Positions 1 through 6,904 of a stretch of 8,926 bases of DNA are shown piece after piece. Made by a program: the position numbers and the translations under genes. Source of the stretch: DATIRA01 sp964553405 (GTDB taxonomy: Bacteria > Pseudomonadota > Gammaproteobacteria > Steroidobacterales > Steroidobacteraceae); assembly GCA_964553405.1 (NCBI GenBank), contig CAZKLS010000111.1, positions 1 through 8,926 of the forward strand, written 5' to 3'. The notes below the pieces were generated by a model. That model saw only the letters and a list, made by a program, of their open reading frames with translations, ran no database searches and had not been told where the DNA came from. The first letter of the stretch is position 1, and each line of letters opens with the position of its first letter.

Positions 1-94
1 TCGCGACGCGGTTGAACTGGCTAAATGCAAAGGGCTCCGGGCTGCGTTGCTCGATATGTATGATATTTAAAACAATAAGTTATAAGGAATATCT
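1..94 (+). promoter_or_regulatory. AT-rich upstream region, possible promoter for the DUF748 operon
   Basis: Bases from about 51 to 94 are strikingly AT-rich compared with the GC-rich rest of the window. They lie directly upstream of the first + strand gene, as expected for a promoter and 5' leader. A TATGAT hexamer at 59-64 resembles a -10 box, but no convincing -35 lies 16-18 bases before it. TTGCTC at 47-52 is too close. A frame open from base 2 to a TAA at 68-70 could be the tail of an upstream gene, but 22 codons are too few to decide. The promoter role is inferred from composition and position only. Confidence 0.3.
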
Positions 95-184
95 ATGATG
101 GTTTCGAGAGAACTTGCGGTTCAGTTGCCCGGTTCAGAAGCGGCTCTCGACGGTCACTGCCGCTGGCTCAACGGCGACGACTGA
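95..184 (+). CDS. Possible 29-aa leader ORF upstream of the DUF748 gene
   Basis: This short ORF starts with two adjacent ATG codons (95 and 98). It follows an AAGGA Shine-Dalgarno-like sequence at 84-88 with 6-base spacing, and ends at TGA 182-184. The stop overlaps the GAGGGAGA ribosome-binding sequence (183-190) of the next gene, whose ATG is at 195, so translation could be coupled. The predicted peptide begins MMVSRELAVQLPGSEA and contains no membrane segment, no run of one amino acid typical of attenuation leaders and no recognised domain. It could be a real leader peptide, a chance ORF in a 5' leader, or the start of a frame the ancestor used differently. I do not recognise it. Confidence 0.25.
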   Translation: MMVSRELAVQLPGSEAALDGHCRWLNGDD

Positions 185-190
185 GGGAGA
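183..190 (+). promoter_or_regulatory. Ribosome-binding site fixing the DUF748 start at 195
   Basis: GAGGGAGA lies 4 bases before the ATG at 195. It supports this start over the in-frame TTG at 114. It overlaps the TGA stop (182-184) of the possible leader ORF, an arrangement that would permit translational coupling. Confidence 0.6.
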
Positions 191-194
191 CGGC

Positions 195-3100
195 ATGACG
201 GGCGACCAGGAACGGAAGGACCAACCGTCGAGCAAAACCGCCGGGCTCGCCAGGAAGCTGCTGCTGGTCGTCGTGCTCATCGCAGCGCTGGTCGGCATCT
301 ACGCCGCCTTCGGCTATCGCACGGTTCCGGCGCTGGTGAAGAGCAAGGCCCAGGAGTTCGTCCGGGAGAACTACGAACGGGAGCTCGGGATCGGAGAGGT
401 GCGGTTCGATCCGTTCGCGCTGCGACTCGAGATCATGGACCTCGTGCTTCCGGATGCCGATGGCGAGCTGCTGATGGGCTTCGATCGGCTGCTGGTGGAT
501 TTCGAGCTCGCCTCGCTTTGGGAGCGAGCACTGGTGTTCCGCGAGGTCGCGCTGGACGCACCAAAGGTCCGTGCGGTGATCCGTCCCGACGGCTCGATGA
601 ATCTCGCCGACCTGGCGCTGCCCGACGACCCCGCCGACACCGCCGCCGAGGACGAAGGTATTCCGGCGATCTGGCTGCAGCTGCTCAGCATCAGCGAAGG
701 TCGTCTCGACTTCGAGGACCGGGCCCGGGCCGAACCTTTCCGCCAGAGTTACTTGCCCGTCACGTTCACGCTGCGCGACTTCCGCACCACGCCGGAGGGC
801 GGTGACTTTGCGCTCTCGGCCAGCGGCGAGCACGGCGGTCAGCTGGAATGGAAGGGCGAGTTCTCGCTGGCGCCGACCGTCGCATCGACCGGTGAACTCA
901 GCCTCGTCGGGCAGAGCGTCACCCGGGTCGGCGAGCTGCTGGGCGATGCCCTGCCCTTCGACCTGACGCGTGGCCAGCTCGCATTTGCAGCGACCTACGA
1001 ACTGGCGCTCGGCGACGGCGTGGACCTGGACCTGAAGCTCCCGTCGATCGAGCTGGTGGACCTGGGTCTCAGGGCGCGCGGCATCGAGCAGGAGTGGGTC
1101 AGCATCCCGACGCTCGCCGTCAGCGACACCACGGTGCAGATTCCGGAGAACTCGGTCTCGATGGCCCGTGTGCTGCTGCAGGGCCTCGAGGCGACGGCAT
1201 GGCTGGCCGAGGACGGCTCGATCAGCATCGAGCGCCTGTTTGCGCCGCCGGAGACTCAAGCGAACCAGAATGCCGCCGGCGACACCGCGGCAGCGGATCC
1301 GGGCGCCGAGCGGCCGGCCGCCGCGGCCGACCCGCAGCCCGCCGACGCGGCATCGGCCGAAGCCGAGTGGACCGTCAGCGTCGCGGCGCTCGAGGTGAAC
1401 GAGGCCGCGGTCCGCTTCGAGGACCGCTACGTCGCCCCCGTCACGCCCTTCTCGTTCGCTCCGGTCAACGTCAAGCTCACGGACCTGAGCCTCGATCTTT
1501 CGAAACCGCTGCCGATCGAGTTGACGGCCACGGTCAACGATCACGTGCCCTTGAAGCTGCAGGGCACGGTGACGCCCGATCCGCTGGCCGCGGACCTCGG
1601 GATCAGCCTGAGCGACGCACGGATGCAGATCCTGCAGCCCTACATCCTGCCGCTCGCCGACGTGACGATCCGCGACGGGAAGTTGCAGGCCGACGGCCGG
1701 CTCCGGCTGCTGCCACCGGAGGCCGACGGCCCCGAGCTGGCATTCGACGGCGACGTTTCGGTGCGGGGCTTCAAGTCCACCGACAACGCGCTGGACGAGG
1801 ACTTCGTCAACTACGAGCTGCTCGAACTCCGCAAGCTCAGCTACGCGATGGCACCCGACGCCCTCGGCATCGATCGCGTGCTGCTGCGCAAGCCCTACGC
1901 ACGCGTGATCCTCAGCGAGAACCAGGTGCTGAACATCGCTGCTGCGCTCGACCCGGAAGGCACTGCCGCGGCCGTCAGCGAGCGCGAGGCCGCCGCGGCC
2001 GCAGAAGCGACGCAGCAGCAGCGACGCAAGGGCTCCGACGACCGCAAGGCCGGCAAGCGCGGGCAGAAGGCCGCCGACGGCGCCACGGCTGCTGCCGCTC
2101 CGGCGCCGCCGCTCGCCGAGAGCGGCATGCCGATCCGGGTCCGCGAGGTGCGGATCGAGAACGGGCAGATGAACTACTCGGACTTCTTCATCGAGCCGAA
2201 TTTCTCCGCCGACATCAAGCAACTGAACGGGACCATCCGGGGCCTGTCCTCGGATCCGAACGCACGCGCGCAGATCGCGCTCGAGGGCAAGCTCGGCGAG
2301 TTCTCGCCGGTGACGATCAGCGGCGAGTCCCAGCCCTTCGCGTTCGACCGCTACACCGACATCGAGATGCGCTTCGAGGACATCCCGCTGCCGGTGCTGA
2401 ACCCGTACTCCGGCACCTTCGCGGGCTTCAACATCGCCAGGGGCATGCTGACGACCGAGCTGGCCTATCACATCGAAAACCGCGCGCTCGATGCCGACCA
2501 CCACATCGTGATCGAGCAGCTCGAATGGGGCGAGGCCACCGGCAGCAAGAAGGCCGTGACGCTGCCGATCAGGCTCGCCACGTCGCTGCTGAAGGACGTG
2601 AACGGCGTGATCGACCTCGACATCCCGGTCAACGGAACGCTGGACGATCCCGAGTTCCGGATCGCGCCGATCGTCTGGCAGATCGTCAGGAACCTGATCG
2701 TCAAGGTGGTCTCGGCGCCGTTCAAGTTCCTGGGCTCGCTGTTCGCGGGTGCCGAGGAGGCGAAGTTCGTGGACTTCGCGCCGGGCGACGCGACGCTGTC
2801 GCCGGCGTCGGCACAGAGCCTGCAGTCGCTCGGGCAGGCCCTGGTGCAGAAGCCCGAGCTGAAGCTGGACGTACCGATCGGCACCGTCGCGGAACTCGAC
2901 GCGCCGATGCTGGCCGAGCGTCGCTACGAGACGGAACTGCAGGCGGAACTGCAGAAGCAGGCCCGCAAGAAGGACAGGAAGAAGAAGGCCGACGATGCGG
3001 TGCCGGACTACGCCGCGCTCGCGGCCGAACAGAAGATCGAACTGCTGACCGCGCTCGCGACGCGCCTCGGCGGCACGCCTCCCGCGCTGCCACCCGAGCC

Positions 3101-3362
3101 GCCCCGGCCGGAGGGCATGTCACGCCGGGAAGCCCGCGCGGCTGCGGAGGCTGCAACGGTCGAATACCTGGAGCAGCAGATCAAGGGCAGTATCCGCGCG
3201 TCCGAGGCGGACCTCGAGGCACTGGGACAGGCCCGCAGCGAGGCCGTGCGGGCGGCATTGCTGGGCGATGGGCAACTGGATCCCGGACGCGTGATCCCGA
3301 ACCGCGGCGGCAAGGTTTCGAGCGAGAACGGCCAGGTTCGCTTCGAGCTGGAGATCCGTTAG
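195..3362 (+). CDS. DUF748 (AsmA-like) membrane-anchored envelope protein with OmpA-like C-terminus
   Basis: I chose the ATG at 195 because GAGGGAGA lies just before it at 183-190. A TTG 81 bases upstream (114) is in frame but would add 27 polar residues before the membrane segment with no good ribosome-binding site. The product is 1055 aa. A short polar N-terminus is followed by one transmembrane helix at about residues 20-39, so the protein is probably anchored in the inner membrane with the rest in the periplasm. Repeated beta-rich AsmA/DUF748 segments follow, for example the region after YRTVPALVKSKAQ. They are interrupted by two low-complexity Ala/Pro/charged linkers at about 353-391 and 585-643. 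The DUF748 core motif, LPIRLATSLLKDVNGVIDLD, lies near 790. From about 859 onward, VDFAPGDATLSPAS and a later LGQARSEAVRAALL stretch resemble the two halves of an OmpA-like domain, separated by roughly 90 Lys/Glu/Ala/Pro-rich residues. AsmA-like proteins are linked to lipid transport and outer-membrane integrity; the exact role of DUF748 members is unsettled. A carbonic anhydrase gene follows after 39 bases. Confidence 0.88.
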   Translation: MTGDQERKDQPSSKTAGLARKLLLVVVLIAALVGIYAAFGYRTVPALVKSKAQEFVRENYERELGIGEVRFDPFALRLEIMDLVLPDADGELLMGFDRLLVDFELASLWERALVFREVALDAPKVRAVIRPDGSMNLADLALPDDPADTAAEDEGIPAIWLQLLSISEGRLDFEDRARAEPFRQSYLPVTFTLRDFRTTPEGGDFALSASGEHGGQLEWKGEFSLAPTVASTGELSLVGQSVTRVGELLGDALPFDLTRGQLAFAATYELALGDGVDLDLKLPSIELVDLGLRARGIEQEWVSIPTLAVSDTTVQIPENSVSMARVLLQGLEATAWLAEDGSISIERLFAPPETQANQNAAGDTAAADPGAERPAAAADPQPADAASAEAEWTVSVAALEVNEAAVRFEDRYVAPVTPFSFAPVNVKLTDLSLDLSKPLPIELTATVNDHVPLKLQGTVTPDPLAADLGISLSDARMQILQPYILPLADVTIRDGKLQADGRLRLLPPEADGPELAFDGDVSVRGFKSTDNALDEDFVNYELLELRKLSYAMAPDALGIDRVLLRKPYARVILSENQVLNIAAALDPEGTAAAVSEREAAAAAEATQQQRRKGSDDRKAGKRGQKAADGATAAAAPAPPLAESGMPIRVREVRIENGQMNYSDFFIEPNFSADIKQLNGTIRGLSSDPNARAQIALEGKLGEFSPVTISGESQPFAFDRYTDIEMRFEDIPLPVLNPYSGTFAGFNIARGMLTTELAYHIENRALDADHHIVIEQLEWGEATGSKKAVTLPIRLATSLLKDVNGVIDLDIPVNGTLDDPEFRIAPIVWQIVRNLIVKVVSAPFKFLGSLFAGAEEAKFVDFAPGDATLSPASAQSLQSLGQALVQKPELKLDVPIGTVAELDAPMLAERRYETELQAELQKQARKKDRKKKADDAVPDYAALAAEQKIELLTALATRLGGTPPALPPEPPRPEGMSRREARAAAEAATVEYLEQQIKGSIRASEADLEALGQARSEAVRAALLGDGQLDPGRVIPNRGGKVSSENGQVRFELEIR

Positions 3363-3401
3363 CGGCAGATCGCTGGACTCGGTCGTCGGGGGTGCCTACA
3401 G

Positions 3402-4004
3402 ATGCTGAGCGACATCTTCGCGCGAAACCGTCGCTGGTCGGAATCCATGACCGCAGACGACCCGGGTTATTTCCGCCGTCTGGCCGAGCTGCAGAGCCCG
3501 GAGTTCTTCTGGATCGGCTGCTCCGACAGCCGCGTCCCGGCGAACGTGATCGCGGGCCTGGACGCGGGCGAGGTGTTCGTGCATCGCAACGTGGCCAACG
3601 TCGTGCACTCGAGCGACATGAACCTGCTTTCGGCGCTGGAATTCGCCGTCGAGATCCTCGAGGTCCGCCACGTGATCGTCTGCGGCCACTACGGCTGTGG
3701 CGGCGTCCGGGCGAGCCTCGAGGACGAAACAGAGGGCCTCGCCAGGCATTGGATCGAGCCGATCCGCCGGCTCGCCCAGCGCAACAAGGCGACGCTGGAC
3801 GGACTTCAAGCGCAGGCCCGCGTGGACCGGCTCGCCGAACTGAACGTAATCGAGGGCGTCGCACGAGTCGCCGAGACGCCGATACTCCGGGCCGCCCGTC
3901 GCCGCGGACAGCAGGTCCAGATCCACGGGCTGGTCTATGGACTCAGGGACGGCCTGCTGCGGGACCTCGGCTGCAGTTGCACGACTGAGCAGGACGCCCT
4001 GTAG
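3402..4004 (+). CDS. can: Beta-class carbonic anhydrase (Can-like, type II)
   Basis: This zinc enzyme interconverts CO2 and bicarbonate in the cytoplasm, supplying bicarbonate for carboxylation reactions. The 200-residue product aligns by eye with E. coli Can (about 220 aa) over nearly its whole length and ends somewhat earlier. The zinc ligands are C40, H96 and C99, in WIGCSDSR and CGHYGCGG. The D42/R44 dyad is present. W37, R62 (in VHRNVAN) and Y179 (in HGLVYGLRDGLLRDL) match the Trp/Arg/Tyr bicarbonate-binding triad of the Haemophilus and E. coli enzymes with a constant offset of two, so allosteric inhibition by bicarbonate at low pH is expected. There is no signal peptide. A GGGGGT ribosome-binding sequence at 3388-3393 precedes the ATG. 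The gene follows the DUF748 gene at 39 bases and converges with the dehydrogenase gene, 15 bases separating the two ends. The family assignment is very secure; the regulation is inferred from the residues. Confidence 0.97.
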   Translation: MLSDIFARNRRWSESMTADDPGYFRRLAELQSPEFFWIGCSDSRVPANVIAGLDAGEVFVHRNVANVVHSSDMNLLSALEFAVEILEVRHVIVCGHYGCGGVRASLEDETEGLARHWIEPIRRLAQRNKATLDGLQAQARVDRLAELNVIEGVARVAETPILRAARRRGQQVQIHGLVYGLRDGLLRDLGCSCTTEQDAL

Positions 4005-4019
4005 CGCCTCGGTCCGCCG

Positions 4020-4940
4020 TCACGGTCCGGCGGCACGCGCCAGCGCATCGTCGAGCATCTCGACCAGTGCCTTGCGGTCGTAGCTGTAAGGTTGCCGCTC
4101 GTTCAGCTGCACCAGCTCCTCGACCGCCTTGCTGATCGTCCGCTCGGCCTCCTGCTGCGTCGCCACGACCATGTAGCGCCGCTTCGGCTTCGGGTCGAAC
4201 AGCGCGTGCACGACCGCCTCGGCCACCGCGTCCGGTTCCGGGTACATGGACCGGTCCGCCATCTTGGAATCCGGATCGAGGCCCATGCGGATCGCGGCGT
4301 TGCGGCCGATCTCGCTGCGGAAGCTGCCGGGCTCGACCAGGCTGACACGCACTCCCCGAGGCTCCAGTTCAGCGGCGAGCGAATCGCCGAAGGCCTCGAC
4401 CGCGTGCTTGCTCATGCTGTACGCGCCGAAGGCCGGGCTCGAGAGGATCCCCGCGATCGAGCTGATCGTGGTGATCCGCCCGCCGGACTCCAGGATCAGC
4501 GGCGCGAACGCCTGCGTCACGCGTACCGGACCGTAGACGTTCACGTCGAACATCCAGTCCAGGTCCTGCATCTTCGCCTCCGTCAACGGCCCGACGACCG
4601 CGACTCCGGCGTTGTTCACCAGGCCGTAAAGCCCGCGACCGGCGCTGCGCACGGACTGCACCGCGGCCGCGATCTCTTCCGGCTTCGTGACGTCGAGACG
4701 GATCGAGTCCACGTTCTCGATCGCGTCGAGCTCGCGCAGGTCTTCGTCCTTGCGCGCGCCCGCATAGACGAAGTAGCCGTCCGCGGCGAGCCGCTCGGTG
4801 ATCTTGCGGCCGATTCCGGAGCTCGCACCGGTCACGAGTACCGCCTTTTGCGTCGAGATCGTGGAAGATACCGCTTCGGCGGCCGATGCTGCGCCCGGCA
4901 GTGCCAGTGCAGCCAGGCAGAGGAGAATCGTCTTGTGCAT
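4020..4940 (-). CDS. Exported short-chain dehydrogenase/reductase (SDR) with signal peptide
   Basis: This is a classical SDR, a family of NAD(P)-dependent oxidoreductases acting on alcohols, ketones or related groups; the substrate cannot be told from the sequence. The 306-aa product has the TGASSGIG cofactor loop at residues 37-44, LDV at 82-84, NNAG at 109-112, N134, S160/S161 and the YSMSK catalytic motif with Y174 and K178. The R63-K64 pair after the second strand hints at NADP(H), weakly. Unusually, residues 1-20 form a Sec-type signal peptide (one Lys, a Leu/Ala-rich core, then AASA before AEA). AGGAG at 4951-4947 sits 6 bases before the ATG. No ATG, GTG or TTG codon suitable as an alternative start lies between the signal and the Rossmann motif, so the export signal appears genuine. 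It could be cleaved or kept as an anchor. The gene is separated from the upstream secreted-protein gene by a terminator and probably has its own promoter in 4941-5100. Confidence 0.93.
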   Translation of the reverse strand: MHKTILLCLAALALPGAASAAEAVSSTISTQKAVLVTGASSGIGRKITERLAADGYFVYAGARKDEDLRELDAIENVDSIRLDVTKPEEIAAAVQSVRSAGRGLYGLVNNAGVAVVGPLTEAKMQDLDWMFDVNVYGPVRVTQAFAPLILESGGRITTISSIAGILSSPAFGAYSMSKHAVEAFGDSLAAELEPRGVRVSLVEPGSFRSEIGRNAAIRMGLDPDSKMADRSMYPEPDAVAEAVVHALFDPKPKRRYMVVATQQEAERTISKAVEELVQLNERQPYSYDRKALVEMLDDALARAAGP

Positions 4941-4946
4941 GCTCAG

Positions 4947-4951
4947 CTCCT
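4947..4951 (-). promoter_or_regulatory. Ribosome-binding site fixing the SDR start with its signal peptide
   Basis: On the minus strand AGGAG is followed by 6 bases and then the ATG at 4940. This strong site supports translation from the codon that includes the signal peptide. Confidence 0.75.
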
Positions 4952-5016
4952 GTTGGTGATTCCCACGGCGTCACGAAAGTCCACGCCTGCAGAATTCCGC
5001 CGATGCTGCCTGATTT

Positions 5017-5037
5017 CGGACCGGCTGTCGTGGTCCG
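5017..5037. repeat. Inverted repeat upstream of the SDR gene
   Basis: CGGACC (5017-5022) and GGTCCG (5032-5037) are perfect inverted arms of 6 bases around a 9-base centre. They lie about 77-97 bases upstream of the SDR start in the non-coding region 4941-5167. The pair could be an operator or an RNA hairpin in the leader, but six-base GC-rich arms also arise by chance, so the role is unproven. Confidence 0.25.
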
Positions 5038-5069
5038 GCCGACTGCCCGGCGACGGCGGTCGGTTTCGC

Positions 5070-5091
5070 GCGGCATCAGCGCGCCGACCAG
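5070..5091. repeat. Copy 1 of an exact 22-bp direct repeat
   Basis: These 22 bases, beginning GCGGCATCAGCGC, are identical and in the same orientation to 7124-7145, with mismatches directly on both flanks. This copy lies in the non-coding region between the terminator and the SDR gene. On the minus strand it would encode LVGALMP, the same heptapeptide as in the membrane peptide gene, but here the frame continues into unrelated sequence. Confidence 0.6.
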
Positions 5092-5100
5092 CCATGTTCC

Positions 5101-5135
5101 GCAAAAAGAAACCCCGGCCTCGCAAGGCCGGGGTT
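5101..5135 (-). terminator. Rho-independent terminator after the secreted-protein gene
   Basis: A perfect 10-bp stem (5110-5119 paired with 5126-5135, AACCCCGGCC with GGCCGGGGTT) encloses a 6-base loop, TCGCAA on the plus strand. On the minus strand it is followed at once by TTCTTTTTGC, a T-rich tract. It begins 32 bases after the stop codon at 5168. It therefore ends minus-strand transcription from the secreted-protein gene and insulates the SDR gene. In the plus direction no T tract follows, so it should work mainly one way. Confidence 0.9.
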
Positions 5136-5167
5136 CCGTGTTGCCCTCTCAACCGGGCGATACGAGC

Positions 5168-6904
5168 TTACTTTGCGGCTGGACTGCAACCCGGCAGCTT
5201 GAAGCTGGCGATTCGCGTCTGCCAGCCGGCTCCGCTGGTCGCCTGGCCCTCAGCCGTGTAGTACTCGTTCACGTACCAGAACGTGCAATCGTCGGTCGGG
5301 TCGACGTTCATCGACGTGTAGTCTCCCCAACGTGAATTCGTCGTGGTCTGCACGCCCGTCCCGTTGATGATCACGGTCTCAGCCACCGTCATCGCACCAG
5401 CCGGGTCATCGGCATACCGGGCCGTATAGCGAATGCCCGGGAACACCGACACGCCGTCCACGACGCTGTAGCCGAGCGCGATGTTGCCGTCGCGGTCCAT
5501 CGCGGCGCTGCCCATCCACCGATGCACGTCGTCCGGCGAATAGGTCCCCTGCTGGTGAACCGTGTACTGGCCGTTCACGCGGCGCACCTCATACCACCGC
5601 ACACCAGCGATGCCCGGCTTCGCTTCCACGGACTGGTTGGTCACCATGGCCTCGTAGTCACCGAAGTTCCGATACGCAAGACGGTGCATCGGCCTCTGGC
5701 GGTACGAGAGCACGTCCAGGAACTGCGCCGGATTGGCGATTCCAGGCTGCGGCAGGCAATCGCGCGAGGTCGGCGCGCACGGGAAGACGGAGTCGAAGGA
5801 CGCAACCGGCAACTGCGCGGCCAGTATCAGCGTCGCGCTGGGCGTCGCCTTCCACTTGACGTCGAGCTCGAAGACGTTGAGCGCGTCGAATGCGGCCCCG
5901 TACGGGTGCCCATCGTCCTGTGTCCCGAAGATCGGCGCCGGGGCGCCGTTCTGCGGTCTGCGCCTGCCGTCGATGTCCGGCGGCAGCAGGCCATCCCCGA
6001 CCAGGCTGATCGGGATCACGGCCGTGTCGAGGAAGAACTGCACGGCCCGGGCGTTCGGGTTCCCGGAGATCATCTTCGCCTTTTCGAGCGCATAGATGCT
6101 GATACCGTATTCCACGGTCGGCCCGAAATCCCGGCTCGTCAGGATGTATGAATCCGTCCAGACCCCGTATTTCGGATAGTCCGGGAAGAAGTTCCCGGAC
6201 GGGAACGCGTAACGGTAATACGGCCCAGTCGGATCCGGAGTCTTCGACACGGCCACGCAGTTATAGAACCGGTCGTTCTGCGGATCGCTGGTGAATCGGG
6301 TCGTGAACTGACTCAGGATCCAGCGATTCACGAGCTGGTCGTAAACGACGATCGGGTCGCCGGACGGATCGGTGCAGTCCTCTACCGCAAACCCGGCCCA
6401 CAGGTCGCCGATCGCCAGCGGCCCCATGACCAGGTTGCCTGCCTTGTCGTACACGGCAACCGCGAGATTGGTCATCTCGACGTAGTGCCCCAGGCCGACA
6501 TCACCCACCGGATCGGGCGGGTTCACACGGAAACCCAATAGATTGAAATTGTCCTGGTTGCTGAGGCCCTCGAAGTTGGCGAAGTTGTCCGCCATCTTCT
6601 TCACCGACATGCTGACGGCCTGACCGAACGTGCCGTCACCACTGAACCCCGCATCCGCAACGCTGGGCCCGCGATCCGGCCGGATCTCGACCGGAGCATT
6701 CGTCGCCGGCAGCGCAATCCTCGCTCCCGCCGACAGCGGCGCGATGTCTCTCGCAGGCTGCGACACATCGAACGCCACCGCCGAGGTGAACCTGGGCGTC
6801 ACTGAGGACAGGTCCTGCGCCCAAGCGCCCTGGAATCCCAGAGACAAACTGGCAAACGCCGCGCACCACAGCACGCGGCCACAACTACGGCTGATGCCCA
6901 TCAT
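5168..6904 (-). CDS. Secreted protein of unknown function, probably beta-sheet/propeller-like
   Basis: I chose the ATG at 6904 (another ATG follows at once) because AGGGGA at 6916-6911 lies 6 bases upstream and because it gives a clean signal peptide. An in-frame ATG at 6973 would add 23 polar residues before it. The product is 578 aa. Residues 1-29 are a Sec signal ending in AWA before QDL. The mature part has six cysteines (about 177, 216, 376, 383, 540, 573), consistent with disulfides in an extracytoplasmic protein. Aromatic and Asp/Gly-rich stretches recur: PPDPVGDVGLGHYVEMTN near 129, PDYPKYGVWTDSYILTS near 241, RNFGDYEAMV near 412 and RWGDYTSMNVDPTDDCTFWY near 525. These look like blade-like repeats of a beta-propeller, and I recall similar C-terminal motifs in unnamed secreted proteins of other bacteria. 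No catalytic motif is recognisable, so no enzyme function is assigned. It lies downstream of the phoX-like gene and peptide gene on the same strand and is followed by a strong terminator. Confidence 0.85.
   Translation of the reverse strand: MMGISRSCGRVLWCAAFASLSLGFQGAWAQDLSSVTPRFTSAVAFDVSQPARDIAPLSAGARIALPATNAPVEIRPDRGPSVADAGFSGDGTFGQAVSMSVKKMADNFANFEGLSNQDNFNLLGFRVNPPDPVGDVGLGHYVEMTNLAVAVYDKAGNLVMGPLAIGDLWAGFAVEDCTDPSGDPIVVYDQLVNRWILSQFTTRFTSDPQNDRFYNCVAVSKTPDPTGPYYRYAFPSGNFFPDYPKYGVWTDSYILTSRDFGPTVEYGISIYALEKAKMISGNPNARAVQFFLDTAVIPISLVGDGLLPPDIDGRRRPQNGAPAPIFGTQDDGHPYGAAFDALNVFELDVKWKATPSATLILAAQLPVASFDSVFPCAPTSRDCLPQPGIANPAQFLDVLSYRQRPMHRLAYRNFGDYEAMVTNQSVEAKPGIAGVRWYEVRRVNGQYTVHQQGTYSPDDVHRWMGSAAMDRDGNIALGYSVVDGVSVFPGIRYTARYADDPAGAMTVAETVIINGTGVQTTTNSRWGDYTSMNVDPTDDCTFWYVNEYYTAEGQATSGAGWQTRIASFKLPGCSPAAK

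Noticed and set aside
168..2504. A 778-codon open frame on the minus strand opposite the DUF748 gene
   Set aside because: It lies antisense to a gene with clear domains and a good start. Its product is rich in Arg, Gly, Asp, Val and His with no recognisable domain, as expected from mirrored GC-rich codons.
1094..3988. A 964-codon open frame on the plus strand in another frame of the DUF748 and carbonic anhydrase genes
   Set aside because: It runs across two real genes and gives an Arg/Gly/Ala-rich low-complexity protein without domains. This is a typical high-GC shadow frame.
4014..4033. CCGCCG/CGGCGG inverted repeat between the convergent can and SDR genes, considered as a shared terminator
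   Set aside because: The stem is only 6 bp, has an 8-base loop and overlaps the end of the SDR coding region. No T tract follows in either direction, so an intrinsic terminator is not supported.
5017..5037. The CGGACC/GGTCCG inverted repeat as a proven operator
   Set aside because: The arms are short and GC-rich, there is no second copy and no recognised regulator site. It is listed only as a weak repeat.
4092..5261. A 389-codon plus-strand frame opposite the SDR gene and spanning the terminator
   Set aside because: It is antisense to the SDR with all its motifs, passes through a strong terminator hairpin, and has an Arg/His-rich composition with no domain.
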